Positions 34,518-46,477 of a stretch of DNA of 64,000 bases are shown here, in pieces. Each line of letters begins with the position of its first letter. The first letter of the stretch is position 1. Origin of the DNA: Gigaspora margarita (taxonomy: Eukaryota; Glomeromycota; Glomeromycetes; Diversisporales; Gigasporaceae); NCBI GenBank assembly GCA_009809945.1, contig WTPW01000151.1, forward strand, positions 221,929 through 285,928, read 5' to 3'. Below the pieces are notes generated by a model. The model was given only the letters and a program-made list of their open reading frames with translations. It made no database searches and had not been told where the DNA came from. The translations under genes and the position numbers were made by a program.

Positions 34518-35740
34518 GAAATGTGGTATCATGTATGCATACTAATTGATTATTGAGTATAGTATATATTTATATTGTAGAGTATACTCATTTTATTGTA
34601 GAGCATATTCATTTATACTTGCAAGTATGATACTCTAAAAAAACTTGTAAGTATTCATACTATATTTCGATTAATACTAGGGTATATAACATAATTGTAT
34701 TACATAAGATCATCTTCAGTTATACATATATATGTGATTTGTTTTGCAGCAAACTAAAAACACAGAAGTGGTTGCTAAATCAACAGTTCTGAAATCTTTG
34801 TTTAGGTAGGTTTATTTTTTTAGTTTTGATGTTTTTTTGTTGTACTTTTCTAATAGTCTATTTCTTTGTTTATTTGTGATTTTTAATTTCTTTGGTGAGA
34901 TTGCATTATAGTAAGTTGTTCTTTTAAATTTTTTTCTTTTGTTACTGTGTTTTATTTATTTTATTAATTTTAACTAATACTTATTTTTTGGGTGCCCTTG
35001 AGCAATATCTTCGAATTGGCAAAAATACAATAAGCTTTGAGTAAAAATATGCTAGTTGTTTTATAAATAAATTTAATTCAGAAGTCATGTATTTTGTAAG
35101 AATTAAGAAGTTAATTTTCAAATTAATTATTTCAAGTTATTGATAATGTATGCTAATTTTTTTGCAAACACTTGTTCTTTAGGTCATCTTTGAGTAAGAT
35201 CTTTGAACTGACAAGATTTTAATAACTACTATTAGTAAAAATAGACTTGGCCAGATTTATAAATGTATCTATTGAAAAGTTATATTTTGCAAGAGCTAAG
35301 AGGTTAGCTTTAATTTTTCAAGTTATTAAAAGTGACTTATTTATTTCTATATTTTATCTTATTTTATTCTAGTCTAGCAAAAGCTTAATAAATATTGAAA
35401 CATCTATTTTAAAAGTATTAATAATATGAAAATTTGTATAATTATTATACAATTTTATAGTAATTAATAATTTTTAAATTATGAATATTTAGATTTGAAA
35501 ATTTAGTTAGATTATATTTAGACCGAATCTTAATTATAGATGATTATTTTAATTTAAATAAAATGTGTATTAAAAATATATTATTTGCTATAGTTTTAAA
35601 AAATTAAAATATTTTTAGATTATATTTGTATATATTATTAATAAAGATTTAAAAGTATTAAAATGTAAATTATTTTTATATATATATAATTTTTGCAAAG
35701 CAATTTTAATATTTATTTATTTATTATTGGTATTGGTATT
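34518..35740. other. AT-rich stretch without a recognised gene
   Basis: Contains a set of short inverted repeats around 'gtatactca' and 'gagtata' (34540-34690). Otherwise nothing recognisable. Confidence 0.4.
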
Positions 35741-35744
35741 AGTT

Positions 35745-36720
35745 TTATATAAGCTTTTGTACATATAGTAATGCAATTTGATGTTCTATTTTATCTAAAT
35801 CTTCTTCAATATTAATAAAAGAATCTTGATTTTTAGATGCTACCCAGGGGTTTTTTTTTACAGATAGTTTAGATTTTAAACTAGATTTTTTATCAGATTG
35901 CCTTTTTTTAGATATTTTTTGAGCTTTATAATATAATATATTTTAGTTAATTATAAAATAAATTTTACTCTATTATAATAAATATAAAAAATCTTACTAG
36001 CTTCTTTAATAGATTTTTTTGTTGTTGATATAATTCCATAATTAGATCTATGTGATACAATACCACTTTTATTGTGAGTTTCAATAGAATTAAAAGTTTT
36101 AATATTATCTAATCTTGTCCTAAAATATATATAATTAATCTATTAATCTTTATATTAAATTAATTAAATTAATTAAAAATTATAATTTACCTTTCAATAG
36201 CAATTCACAAATTAAGATTTGTTCCATATCTATTAATTTTTGCATGAAAACTTTCAGAAAGATTTGTATTATTAGGAGTAGAATGCCAAATTCAAGAAAT
36301 TTGAGAATAAATAGAATTTAATAATGCCAAAACCCAATTTTTGCTATTAAAACCAATCTAAAAAATTAATTAATTAATAAATTATAAAATTTTAAATTAT
36401 TTAAATAAATTATATATATTTATTTACCTTGAGTATTCAAATCTAAACTTGTAATTTGTAAAAAAGGTATATTAATTTCTTTTTGATTTTCACAATATAT
36501 TAAATTATACAATAAATTTTTTATTTCATAACAATAACTGCTATTTTTAATATTTCTAAAATAAACAGTTAATTAATACAAATTTAAATATAATACTTAA
36601 AATAAAAAAATATATATGTGTTATGTAAATATAATATATTAATAATTTCTTGAAGATAATTTGCAAATTCATTATTTCTTTGCCATATATTATATACAGG
36701 TCAAATAAATCTATACCAGT
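35745..36720 (-). pseudogene. C-terminal exons of a broken transposase-like gene
   Basis: Minus-strand exons with usable splice sites. Last exon 35745-35923 has 'NPWVASKNQDSFINIEEDL' and ends 'VQKLI' TAA. Exon 35998-36119 has 'SGIVSHRSNYGIISTTKK', with donor GTAAGA. Exon 36191-36357 has 'GFNSKNWVLALLNSI', then 'IWHSTPNNTNLSESFHAK' and 'INRYGTN', with donor GTAAAT. Exon 36428-36555 has 'EINIPFLQITSLDLNTQ'. The junction of the first two, and that of 35998-36119 with 36191-36357, keep frame; the next is off by one base. Three in-frame TGA codons interrupt otherwise good coding ('SQIS*IWHS', 'LNL*IAIE', 'FI*PVYNIW'). The 'W-TP--TN--ES-HA--NR-G' pattern resembles C-terminal parts of fungal transposase-like multigene proteins. 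The name is inferred. Confidence 0.6.
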
Positions 36721-36985
36721 TAACTATCAGGTTCCTAATAGGTCGCCTATATTTGTATTATAGAAACATGCAAGTTTACCAGTAAATTTTGTCTAAAAGT
36801 ATCCTATTTGTCTCTAATTATAAACAGATCTTTGGCACAAATAGAGCACTATTCACTAATATATACAGTGCAAATCACATTAAGATTGGTTACCTGATTT
36901 GTATCCTACATTTTACTATATAACAAAAAACTAGGTACATATTGGGTTTCTTTAATAGACTATTGGTATAATCAATGAAACTATT

Positions 36986-37319
36986 TTTTTTCTTTTTATT
37001 TTTTGACAGATCTCACTAGAGTTTAACTGAGAAGATGTTTATAGTAAACCTGAGTAAAACTATAGTAAGTGTTTATCATAAGATGAAAGAAAAACCTAAC
37101 ATTATCTGGCTACTTTTAAAGCACCCAAATACGACCAGTCGCACCAAACTTCTAAAGATAGAGTGCTGATGAAGTCAGAAACTGCCAAGAATATAGGATT
37201 TTTCTTTAAATCCCTCTCACCCAACTTCAATGGTGAGGATTTTCTTATCCAAAACAACTATAAGAAAAAGAAAAAGCATATAAAAAAAATAAAAAAGGAG
37301 AGATATAAAAAAAGGGTTG
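36986..37319 (+). mobile_element. Retroposon with 11-bp target duplication
   Basis: Flanked by 'atgaaactatt' at 36975-36985 and 37320-37330. Starts T-rich and ends in an A-rich tail of about 70 bp ('aagaaaaagaaaaagcatat' and onward). No reading frame. Length, A-rich end and duplication length fit a SINE or truncated LINE product. Confidence 0.75.
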
Positions 37320-37382
37320 ATGAAACTATTCATTTGTAAACTATTTTATAATTTATATATATATTTACCATTTTATCTATTA

Positions 37383-38566
37383 GGGGGCATCCATAAATAA
37401 CGTTATGTACCCCTACATAGTAGCTCTTGACCCCCCTCTACTATATAAAAAAAAAATTAAAAATCCATATATTTATATATAAAATTTTACAAAAACTTTA
37501 ATATATTATGACCCAGTAATCCAATTTAGATGATTTTGGTACTATTTGATTTATCTCTATGTGATGAATCCAGTGGTACCAAAATCATTTTATTTGGACT
37601 ACTGGATCATGTTTTATTAACGAAATACTATTGATATTATCCCTTAAACCATATTTCAGGCAAATTTGCCTGGAATTTTTAGACATATTTACAATTTTTT
37701 AAATAAAATAAAAGTTTATTAAGAATATGGGGTATACTTTATTTGTAGAATATTTTCTTTAAAATATATTTTATAAACTTTATTATAAAAATTTTTTAAA
37801 ATTATTAATAAACTTTAAAGTAATAAAAGTTTGAAGTTTTTAATTTAAAATTTTTGCTATAAAGCTTTTCTTTAGATTTCTTTAAATTTTATATATTTCC
37901 GTCTATAAAAAAAAATTTTACTTCTAATTAAAGTTCTAATTTTTACAAGTAAATCACAAAAGTTGCAATAATTAAAGTTGTAATCCTTTTTATAAACTAC
38001 AATATTGTATTAGAACAGGGAGCTAGAGCTAATATTTATAGAGTTTGCCAAGAATAAGTAAATAATTTTTTTGGTTAATAAATTTTTTAAAATTTGTCTA
38101 TTTTTGGCTTATAAGCAACTTAATTTTTTTTCTTATAATATAAAATTAAATACTACTATAATATAATTCTTATTTTCAAATATTATCAAAAAAAATTTTA
38201 ATTAAATATTTTAAGTTTTAAAAAATATAGATTATAAGCATATTTATAGCAATTTTTCAAGCATATTTGTCTAAAATTGCTTACAGTTTAAGGGATAGTA
38301 ATATTATAAGAAACATAATAACCAATAGTATTTCGTTAATAAAACTTGATCCAGTGATCCAAATCAAATAGTTTTGGTACTATTCGAATCCTCTTCTCGA
38401 GATGATTCGAATAGTACCAAAATTATTCAATTTAAATTGCTGGATCAAGTTTTAGACAAATTTTTATAAAAAAATTGCATTATGTTCTGGGGAACCCCCT
38501 ACATATTGAAAAATCATTATATTTTGGGGACCCCCCTTAAGCATAATGTTATTTATAGATGCCCCT
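37383..38566. mobile_element. 1.18-kb palindromic element with nested hairpins
   Basis: Ends GGGGGCATCCATAAATAACG and its counterpart 'gttatttatagatgcccc' are inverted. Inner arms match too ('ttattaacgaaatactattg' against 'caatagtatttcgttaataa'). Each arm holds a smaller palindrome, 37509-37608 and 38353-38445, built on 'gattttggtact' and 'ggtaccaaaatc'. Flanking TTA-type bases could be a short duplication, but the exact end is uncertain by one base. No coding frame. Confidence 0.85.
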
Positions 38567-38658
38567 TATTAAAAGAGGTAATTTTACATATATTATGAAA
38601 TATATTACATAATGCTTTACATAATTAGAAGTTATGATATAATTACACAAATTAATTA

Positions 38659-38825
38659 GGGGCATGCCATTTATTATGTAATTTGTACCATGGATACATG
38701 GTCAGAGGTAGTGATCATGTCTATATATTATATTAACCAATCTGAATTAGATAAAGTAATCACACCATACATGAATAAGGGTAGCTACTAAGTAAAAAAA
38801 TATTACATATTAAATGGCACGCCCC
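38659..38825. mobile_element. MITE with TIR GGGGCATGCCATTTA and TTA duplication
   Basis: 167 bp; ends GGGGCATGCCATTTATTATG and 'catattaaatggcacgcccc', flanked by TTA (38656-38658 and 38826-38828). The ends loosely resemble those of the 37383 element, which lies close by. Confidence 0.85.
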
Positions 38826-38984
38826 TTACAGGAAATATATATTAATTCAAAGTGCACATGGACACCAATCTAAAACCATGTATATAGTTTATTAACCTTA
38901 TATTGCTAAGGGTTTCAAATGAAAGAAAATGTAGTCAATAAATTAAAAAAAGCACAAAAATATATGCTGATATTCTATTATATC

Positions 38985-39900
38985 AGTTTTTCAAGATCTT
39001 TAGTACTGTATTTCCTAGCAAAGTACTAGTTCTAGCTCTTTAGTTTAAGGTCTTTAGTCTGGCTCATTTGTATTTCCTAGTAAAGTAAATCTACAAGAGA
39101 AAAGATGATATTATCAACAAGAACAAAAATAAAACAAAAAAAATTGAATTATTGAACTGTACTTATCTATATTGCTAGTTATAGTCCCTCTAGTTCAATA
39201 TCTCTATTACTAGTCTTATTTAAATTTTATAGCAAAGTAAAGGCTTCAAAAGAAAAAGACATTATGAACAAAATAAAACAAGTCTCTACTACTAGCAAAC
39301 CCAATGAAGAAAAAAATTTTAGTAACAAGAAAAAAAAAAACAAAAAAAATGAACTAAAAAACTAGTACTTGCCTATATTACCAGTTTTTGTCTTCGGTTC
39401 AAGATCTTTACTATCAGCAAAACTTCAAAAAAAAAAAGATGTAAGAACAAGAAAGACTAAAAAGAAAACAAAAAACAAATAGACTAGAGAACTGGTACTA
39501 ATCTGTAATATGTTCTAGTCCTTCTGGTTTAAAATTTATATTGCCAGCCTAAAAACAAAAGAACTAGATAACTAGTACTTAAATATGATACTAGTTCTAG
39601 TCTTGCCTCATTCTTATTTCTTGATGAAGACAAAGTAAAATCTACTAAAAAAAAAGAAACATTAGCAACAAAAAGAACAATAAGAAACCAAAAACAAATA
39701 AACTGGTACTTATTTATAATACTAGTTCTAGTTTCTCTGGTTCAAGATTCTCCACTACTAGCAAAAAATAATGACAAAAAAAACAACTAAAAAACTTGTA
39801 CTTATATGTGTTACCAGTTCTAATCCAGCCAAGCTTATGAAAAAAAAAGAAATAAAAAAGAACTAGGCAGAAAAAATTTTAAAAAAATAAAAGAAATTGC
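38985..39900 (+). repeat. Minisatellite array, same family as 585-960
   Basis: Repeating 'ctagttctagtc', 'caagatcttta', 'atttcctagcaaagta', then A-rich 'aacaagaaaaa' spacers and 'gaactggtactta'. About seven or eight degenerate units of 90-135 bp. A-rich throughout; no gene. Confidence 0.8.
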
Positions 39901-39947
39901 TAGTTTTATATTCAGATTTATTCTTAGCGAAGTTTATAAAAACAATT

Positions 39948-40083
39948 GCTATAAACTGCTATATAAACAATCTGGGTCTGGTACATTCCACCAAAAAAAT
40001 TAATTAGTAATAAAAAGAAAATAATTAGTAAAAATGAGGGGATCTGATATGTGAAGGGCTATTTATACGGCAATTTATAGTAC
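39948..40083 (+). mobile_element. MITE family TACTATAAACTGC, copy 2
   Basis: Same structure and orientation as 26340-26479, including 'tctggtacattccaccaaaa'. Confidence 0.8.
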
Positions 40084-40176
40084 TAACAATATTGATAAGC
40101 ATACCACAAATAAGTACAAAGTTGAGCACATTATGGACAATACAGTATAATATTTGTTGTTCAACTAAGTAGTCAT

Positions 40177-40463
40177 TAGGGTTCCGCAATTTGATTTGAT
40201 CTTCAAATATTTGAATCAAATATTTGATCAAATTCAAATTCAAATTTGACTATATTTTGATTTGATCAAATTCAAATCTGGTCAAATTTGATTTGATTTG
40301 CCAAATATTTGATTTGATTTGAAAATTACTATTAAAAATTCAAATTCAAATCAAATTCAAATCCAAATATTTGAATCAAATCAAATTCAAATCAGGGTCA
40401 ATTTGATTTGATCAAATTCAAATTGACCCAATATTTGATTTGATTTGAATTTGAGGAACCCTA
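40177..40463. mobile_element. hAT-like non-autonomous element filled with ATTTGAAT-type repeats
   Basis: Ends TAGGGTTCC and GGAACCCTA with an exact 8-bp duplication GTAGTCAT (40169-40176 and 40464-40471). Both features are hallmarks of hAT. The 287-bp body is almost entirely permutations of 'caaatttgatttgat' and 'aaatatttgaatc', giving many nested small palindromes. No coding capacity. Confidence 0.9.
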
Positions 40464-40739
40464 GTAGTCATTGGGTCAATTACCTGATCATCTGGAGCAC
40501 AACCTTGTACACATTTACAATATGCTTACAAAGACAAATTTAGAATAACTGAACTTAGCTATGAACTTAATTATTGCCTAAAAACAAATTTTCTAACTGT
40601 TGAAAAGTCAGGCTAGATTTGTGCTCTAGTTATTTTACATATCAAAATGTTATGGACTTTTGATATATTAAATTATAGCTATTGAGAATTATAGCACTTA
40701 ACATATATTTCTGTATTGATATTGCCTGACTTTGCCCAA

Positions 40740-41370
40740 TTATATACTTGATTTTTCTTTATTCAACCTGTGACTATAAAACAAATATCATAGAAATATG
40801 GAATAACTGATATTTAAATAGAAAAACTCAATATCATTAATATTTATCAGTTTATATTAAGTTTAAATCCATAGCCATATTAGGTATCCAATTTGTCTGT
40901 GGTTTGAAATTAAAAATCAGAGACATATCAAACCCCATTCTGTTTTCAGTTCTTATCTGGTCATACAGTTCCTGATATAGCTTGATTTGACCTGTATCAA
41001 ATAACTGATATGTATCTAATTTAAAAATAAACATATTGAAACCCATTATATCTCTGGTTTTTATCCAAGTGTATAGCTCCTGTGAAATAAATATAGAATA
41101 GCTGATATTGCTTTGATTTTACTTTATTCAATTTTGGTCTATAATATAAATATTATATAAATATAGAATAATATTATTTATTTCTGATCAAATCTCTGGT
41201 ATAATTAATGTTTATTGTATTATATTAAGTTTAAATCTATAGCCATATTGGGCATCCAATATGACTACGATTTGAAATTAACAAACTAGTAATATATCAA
41301 AACCTATTTTGTTTCTGGTTTTTGTCCAGTTATACAGTACCTGATATGGCTTTATTCAACCTGTAATGAA
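40740..41370. repeat. Two tandem units of about 370 bp
   Basis: 'gtttaaatccatagccatat' (40860) and 'gtttaaatctatagccatat' (41230) are each followed by 'ggtttgaaattaa'-type, 'atatcaaaacc' and 'cagttcctgatatggctt' stretches. Open frames here are repeat by-products. Confidence 0.7.
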
Positions 41371-41379
41371 CTAAAAATA

Positions 41380-42190
41380 CCTTGTCCATATGGGTATTTT
41401 TTCTTTGATTTTTATTAATGCATCAGCGTATTATATATACATAAACTTACGTAAGATATTACAGCCCATAATATAACAAATATCTTATGTTTGATACGAT
41501 TTATTACGTTATATATTATGTTATATTACAGTTATATTATGGAATTTATAGTGCAATATTGCGAAAAAAGACCAAATAAAAAAATGCAAATCACCTCCCT
41601 CTTCAGGGGTCGCAGCAGGCAATAATTTGCATATTGTGTGATGTTTTCGCATTGTTTTGCAAATTTTTGAAATTTTTAAAAAATAAATAAACAATAACAT
41701 ATTCACATAATTATGTTGTTTTACAGGTTTTTACAATAATTCACAAGGTTTCACATAAAATTTTATATTTTTTATTATTATTATACATTATATTTTATAT
41801 TTATTAATATATATTTTTAATTAATATTACAGTATTATTTTTACATTATTACAAATATTTTAAACTACTTACACACTTCGTTACATCTAATTCTATTATT
41901 ATACAAAAAACTAGCCCTATACACATATTTTTACTCACACCCTACAGTTAGCTATTATCTTCACTTTTTTGTTGTTTATCATCTTCGCTTTTGCTATTTT
42001 TTTTGTTTTGGCTATAACCATCACTTCACTCTTTTTTTCTAAATAATTCCTAATCTTTGCTTCTTTGTTTTCTATTATTTTCGCTTTTGCTATTTCTTTT
42101 GTTTTGTCTATAACCTTTGTTTCGCTTTTTTTTTCTAAATAATTTCTAAAAATAGTAAAGTGAAAAAAAAATAAAAAAAACATTTCTCAT
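41380..42190. other. AT-rich stretch without a recognised gene
   Basis: The minus-strand frame at 41935-42183 is a two-unit lysine-rich repeat (ELEKK-like 'NYLEKKSE' twice) made by a tandem duplication of about 70 bp. I see no support for a real gene. Confidence 0.4.
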
Positions 42191-42830
42191 AAATGTTGAT
42201 GTTCTTGCAAATTGTTGGAGAAATCTAGTTTGTTCTTGCAAAGTGCCAGAGAAGTTAAGCTAGTTTTCTTGTAAAGTGCTAGAAAAGTCGCAAAGTATCG
42301 AATAAGTCAAAAATAAATTAAAAATTAAAAAAATAAGTAAAAAAAAAAAACAAAACAAAAAAACAAAAAAATGTAAGCAAACTTATAAAAAAAATAATAA
42401 ACAAAGCCCCAAATCTTCATTTTTCTGAAGTAAGAGTCGCGTTCTTGTGCATTCAGAAATTGCGAAAGCTAGATTAACATTCTTGCAAAATGCCAAAAAA
42501 GTCATGAATTGCCAAAAAAGTCTGAGTTGGTTTTCTTGCAAAGTGCTAGAAAGTAAGGGTTTTTTTCTTCCAAAGTGCCAAAATAAAATAAATAAATAAA
42601 ACAAATTAAAAAAAAAAACAAAACCAAAATATGTCAAACAAAAAAATAAATAAAGTCCTAACTAAACCTTTATTTCTTTAAAGAAGCATTTTTGGAAATG
42701 CCAGAGAAATTAGTTGTATTCTTGCAAAGTGTCAGATGTTTGGGTTGGCTTGCGCAAGGTTTTGAAAAGTTGTTTGTCTTCTTGCAAAGGTGTTCTTGTA
42801 AAGTGCCAAAATAAAAATAAAATAAAAAAT
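42190..42830. repeat. Degenerate tandem repeat 'ttcttgcaaagtgccagaaa'
   Basis: Repeated 'cttgcaaagtgccaga(a/g)aagt' blocks of about 40-50 bp with A-rich spacers; a further copy of one block is at 43035-43110. No gene. Confidence 0.7.
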
Positions 42831-42914
42831 AAATAATTAATAAAAAATAAAAAAAAACAAAATGAAAACAAAAAAAATGAAATGAAAACAAAAATGAAAC
42901 GAAAGCAAAAAGTG

Positions 42915-43440
42915 AAAAAAAAACAAAATAGAAGATCTAATTATAAACAAAAGATCTAATCTGATCTTGTAGTACAGAATTTGAACTTCATCAAACTATT
43001 TCAAAAAATTAGTCCAATACAATCCAGGTTAAAATTGGGTTGGTTTGCACAAGGTTTTCAAAAAGTTGTTTGTTTTCTTGCAAAGGTGTTCTTGTAAAGT
43101 GCCAAAATAAAAATAAAATAAAAAATAAATAAAATGAAAACAAAAAAAATAAAATAAAAACAAAGAAATGAAATGAAAACAAAAAAGTGAATCTGATCTT
43201 GTAGTACAGAATTCAAACTATTACACTGATCTACTGATCCTAGCTTGGTTTAAAGAGGATCGAAATATTTTATTATAATTTTTGAAATTTCTTACGAAAT
43301 ATACCGAATTTTGATATTTCAAAATATTTTGAAATATATTATAAAATATTTTGCTTATATTGCAGTTCGTAAGATCTTACATAAGATTATGCTATTATAA
43401 ATTTGCTGATATAAGATATCTTAAATGATCAATATTGTTT
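42915..43440. repeat. Dispersed repeat, copy 2 (pair of 2008-2400)
   Basis: Same order of 'gatctaatctgatcttgtag', 'gatctactgatcctagcttg' and 'ctattataaatttgctgat' as at 2008-2400. An internal duplication of about 230 bp ('gatcttgtagtacagaattc' occurs twice). Confidence 0.6.
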
Positions 43441-44046
43441 AAAAAACTATATATTTCAGAAAAATATTCTTACCAAATATAGCCCTTATTATATTTTCTA
43501 ATAATTATAAAATTATTTACAAATTTAAATAAAAAATATTAAAAATTTAATTAAAATAATTAAAAATATATCTAATAAAATATTTTGCAAAGTTATATTT
43601 TCATATTTATTAAAAGCATTTCCTGATCAATAATTAAACTGATTTTGAATACTTGTAGATGATTATAAACTCTATGACAAATTAAAATTACAAATGGACA
43701 TTCATCAAGATTATGTAGAATTAATTTTATAAAATTAACTTGATATTGAATATGAATAATTTTTCTATGACAACCAATAGATTATTTTTTTCCAGATAGT
43801 AAAACTCTAAATTTAAATAAATTAAGTTTAATAAATTATAAATTTAATTAATATATAATAAATATTTAAATAAATTTAATACTTACTACAGTTTTGTAAA
43901 CATGATGTTGACAAAACAGTTTTACAGATTTGTAAAATTTTATTATTAACATTCTATAAAAATATTTAAATAATTACTTAATAACAATATTTACAATACT
44001 ATTTATATTTAATTATTTCTTCTTTTTCTTAAAAAAGCTTTTCAAG

Positions 44047-44186
44047 TACCATAAACTGCTATATAAATAGCCCCTCCAACATATCAGACCGCTTACTTAT
44101 TTTTACTAATTATTATTTTTTTTTTACTAATTAATTTTTTTGGTGGAATGTACTAGACCTGGGCTGTTTATACAGAGTTTATAGTA
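44047..44186 (-). mobile_element. MITE family TACTATAAACTGC, copy 3 (inverted)
   Basis: Reverse orientation relative to copies 1 and 2; 'tttggtggaatgtactagac' is the complement of their 'ggtacattccaccaaa' part. Confidence 0.8.
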
Positions 44187-44753
44187 AATGAATATTAATT
44201 TGATTTTATTTAATATATAAAAAATATGGTTTTTATAAGGATTCTATTTTGAATATCCAATAAATTAGTACAGGATCATTGCATTTTTCTTTCTAATTTG
44301 CAAATAATAGGGCACCCAGAATAATTACTATTATTATATGGACACATAACATATATTCCCAAAAATAAGCTACTCCGAAAATAAGCTATCCCCTGATTTT
44401 TTTTAAAAATTTCAAAAAATGCATTAGCAGTTGCTACATATAAAAGTCCAAATTTTACTAAATAAACCTCAAAAGTGCCATTAAGTAAACTTGTTCAAGT
44501 ATCAAAATACACTTATACTAAAATGTTATATCATTTGGGCAACTTTTTATTAGTACATTTTTCAATTTTTCAAAAAATTTAACAATTCAAAAATAAGCTA
44601 TCACACGTTTTTCATATAATTTTTGGCCCAAAAAAGGTAGCTTATTTTTGGGAATATATGGTAATATTTATAAATGAAAGATATTTGCTATATAACTAAT
44701 ATATAAATAAACAAAATAAATTAGTAAGTTTTATTTTAATTTTAAAAGTTACT

Positions 44754-44947
44754 CATGAATAAGCACCCCCTTTTTTGAAATTTTAAACTCAACGTTCTTG
44801 ATAACAATCTTATCAAACTTAATAAAAATTTATTTATTTAAATTTTATAGATCTATAAAATTTAAATAAATAAATTTTTTTAAGTTTGATTAGATAGTTA
44901 TCAAGAACATTGAGTTTAAAATTTTAAAAAAGGGGTGCTTATTCATG
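44754..44947. mobile_element. 194-bp hairpin element
   Basis: Arms 'catgaataagcaccccc' and 'ggggtgcttattcatg' continue inward through 'gttcttgataac' to a centre at 'ttttatagatctataaaa'. It is an almost complete palindrome. Target duplication not evident. Confidence 0.85.
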
Positions 44948-45090
44948 ATAGAATATGGTATATAGAGAATATTATATATGCATATGTTTGAGCCTCTATA
45001 GGTATTTGTAATTCATTAAGTTGATTTATTATAAAGAAATCTTTGTCTTTATCAACTTCATAATGTGATAAATTTTTAATTTCATTTTTA

Positions 45091-46073
45091 TGGTCCAGTG
45101 CGAAAAGATTGATACACCAAAACTAGCAACTATTTTTATCTATATATAAAAGTTTTTCAATTTTGACTATTTATTTATAATTTTTTTATATAAAATAAAG
45201 GAAAACCTAAGCTACGTTTTGATATAATTTTTATTATTATTTTATAGTAAATTTATTTCATTATAAAATTTTTAATAAATCAGATTTTTTAAAAAAAAAT
45301 TTTAAAAAAATTTTTTTAAAAAAAAAAATATTTTTGCCATCAATATACAACTTTATAAGCTTGTACTACGCAACTGCATTGCCATATATATGTTAAATAT
45401 ACAGTTAAAATTTTAACTTAATTAGATTAGTAGTTATTAAAATATAAATTAAAAACTAATTTATTATAATAAAGTTATATATATACTATATATAGTAATT
45501 TTATATATAGTAAATATCATTAAATATTTAAAAAATTATATTTTAACAACTACAAATTCAATTAAGCTAAACTTTTAACTATATATTTAGCATATATATA
45601 ACAATATATTTGTACAATATAAACTTGTATAAAGTTGTAAATTAGTAACAAAAATATATTTTTTTAAAAAGATATTTTTTTGCTTTTTTTTAAAAAAATA
45701 TTAAATTTTAAAAAATAATTACACAAAAAAATGTTTATAAAAAGATAATAAATATTATATTAAAAGATAACTTAGAACTTGTTTTATTTAGTATAAAAAA
45801 ATTATAAATAGATAATTAAAAATTAAAAAATTTTTATATATAGATAAAATAATTTTTTAACTTTAGTATATTTATATTTTTATATTTTACAAATTAAAAA
45901 AATAAGTGATTAATAAAAGTTTTTATAAAAACAAAATTTTTTAATAAAATTTATATTTAAATATTTCCCAAAACATATATAATAAATAAAGTTATTTAAA
46001 TATTTATATTAAATTTTAGAAAAAAGTTTTTATTATATATAGATTGGTGTATCAATCTTTTTGCATCGGACCA
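45091..46073. mobile_element. 983-bp Tc1/mariner-like hairpin inside an exon
   Basis: Ends TGGTCCAGTGCGAAAAGATT (continuing GATACACC) and 'ggtgtatcaatctttttgca' (continuing TCGGACCA) are inverted and flanked by TA (45089-45090 and 46074-46075). The middle is also inverted ('atacaactttataagcttgt' against 'acttgtataaagttgta'). TA target and end sequence fit Tc1/mariner. It splits a coding exon of the minus-strand pseudogene; leaving one TA restores the reading frame. Confidence 0.88.
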
Positions 46074-46477
46074 TAGTATATTCACAAATTTTAGTACCAG
46101 TATATTTGTGAACAACTTTTTTGATATAACAATTTAAATAAGGGCAATTAATTTTATTGGAACCTCCTTCACTTTCTATTAAGTATTTGAATCTATAAAA
46201 AAACAATTATAATTTTTTTTTAAAAAAAAATATTTTTATTATAATTATTACAAAACTCAAATCTCAAGTTCTGTTTGTTACAAAAAAAACTTTTACTTAC
46301 ATTAGTAAATAGTGCATTAGAATTGGATAGATTTATATTAAAAATATAGAAAACTCCTTTATTAGAAGTTGCTAAATATTTGAATTAAATAGCTGAAAAT
46401 TGGGCATCTCTAATTGCAAGTTCTTCTATAAAATAGTTAATTATTGGTGTTTTAGAAGACTTCTTATTATTAGTAGT

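Larger units (their letters stand above)
43590..46477 (-). pseudogene. N-terminal and middle exons of a broken multi-exon gene
   Basis: Minus-strand coding stretches in order. 46301-46477: 'IINYFIEELAIRDAQFSAI', one TAA, 'GVFYIFNINLSNSNALFTN', donor GTAAGT. 46076-46192 continued at about 44960-45088: 'INCPYLNCYIKKVVHKYTG' then 'NLSHYEVDKDKDFFIINQL', split by a 983-bp hairpin element. 43905-43985: 'FCQHHVYKT', donor GTAAGT-type. 43590-43812: 'KIIHIQYQVNFIKLI' then 'CPFVILICHRVYNH', a possible zinc-binding C...H-x-H unit. Stops and phase errors show it is dead. The exons at 35745-36720 may be its 3' end, since strand, intron size and decay agree. Insertions between or inside exons: 44047-44186, 44754-44947, 45091-46073, 46478-47529. 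Family not firmly identified; transposase-like by its probable C-terminus. Confidence 0.55.
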
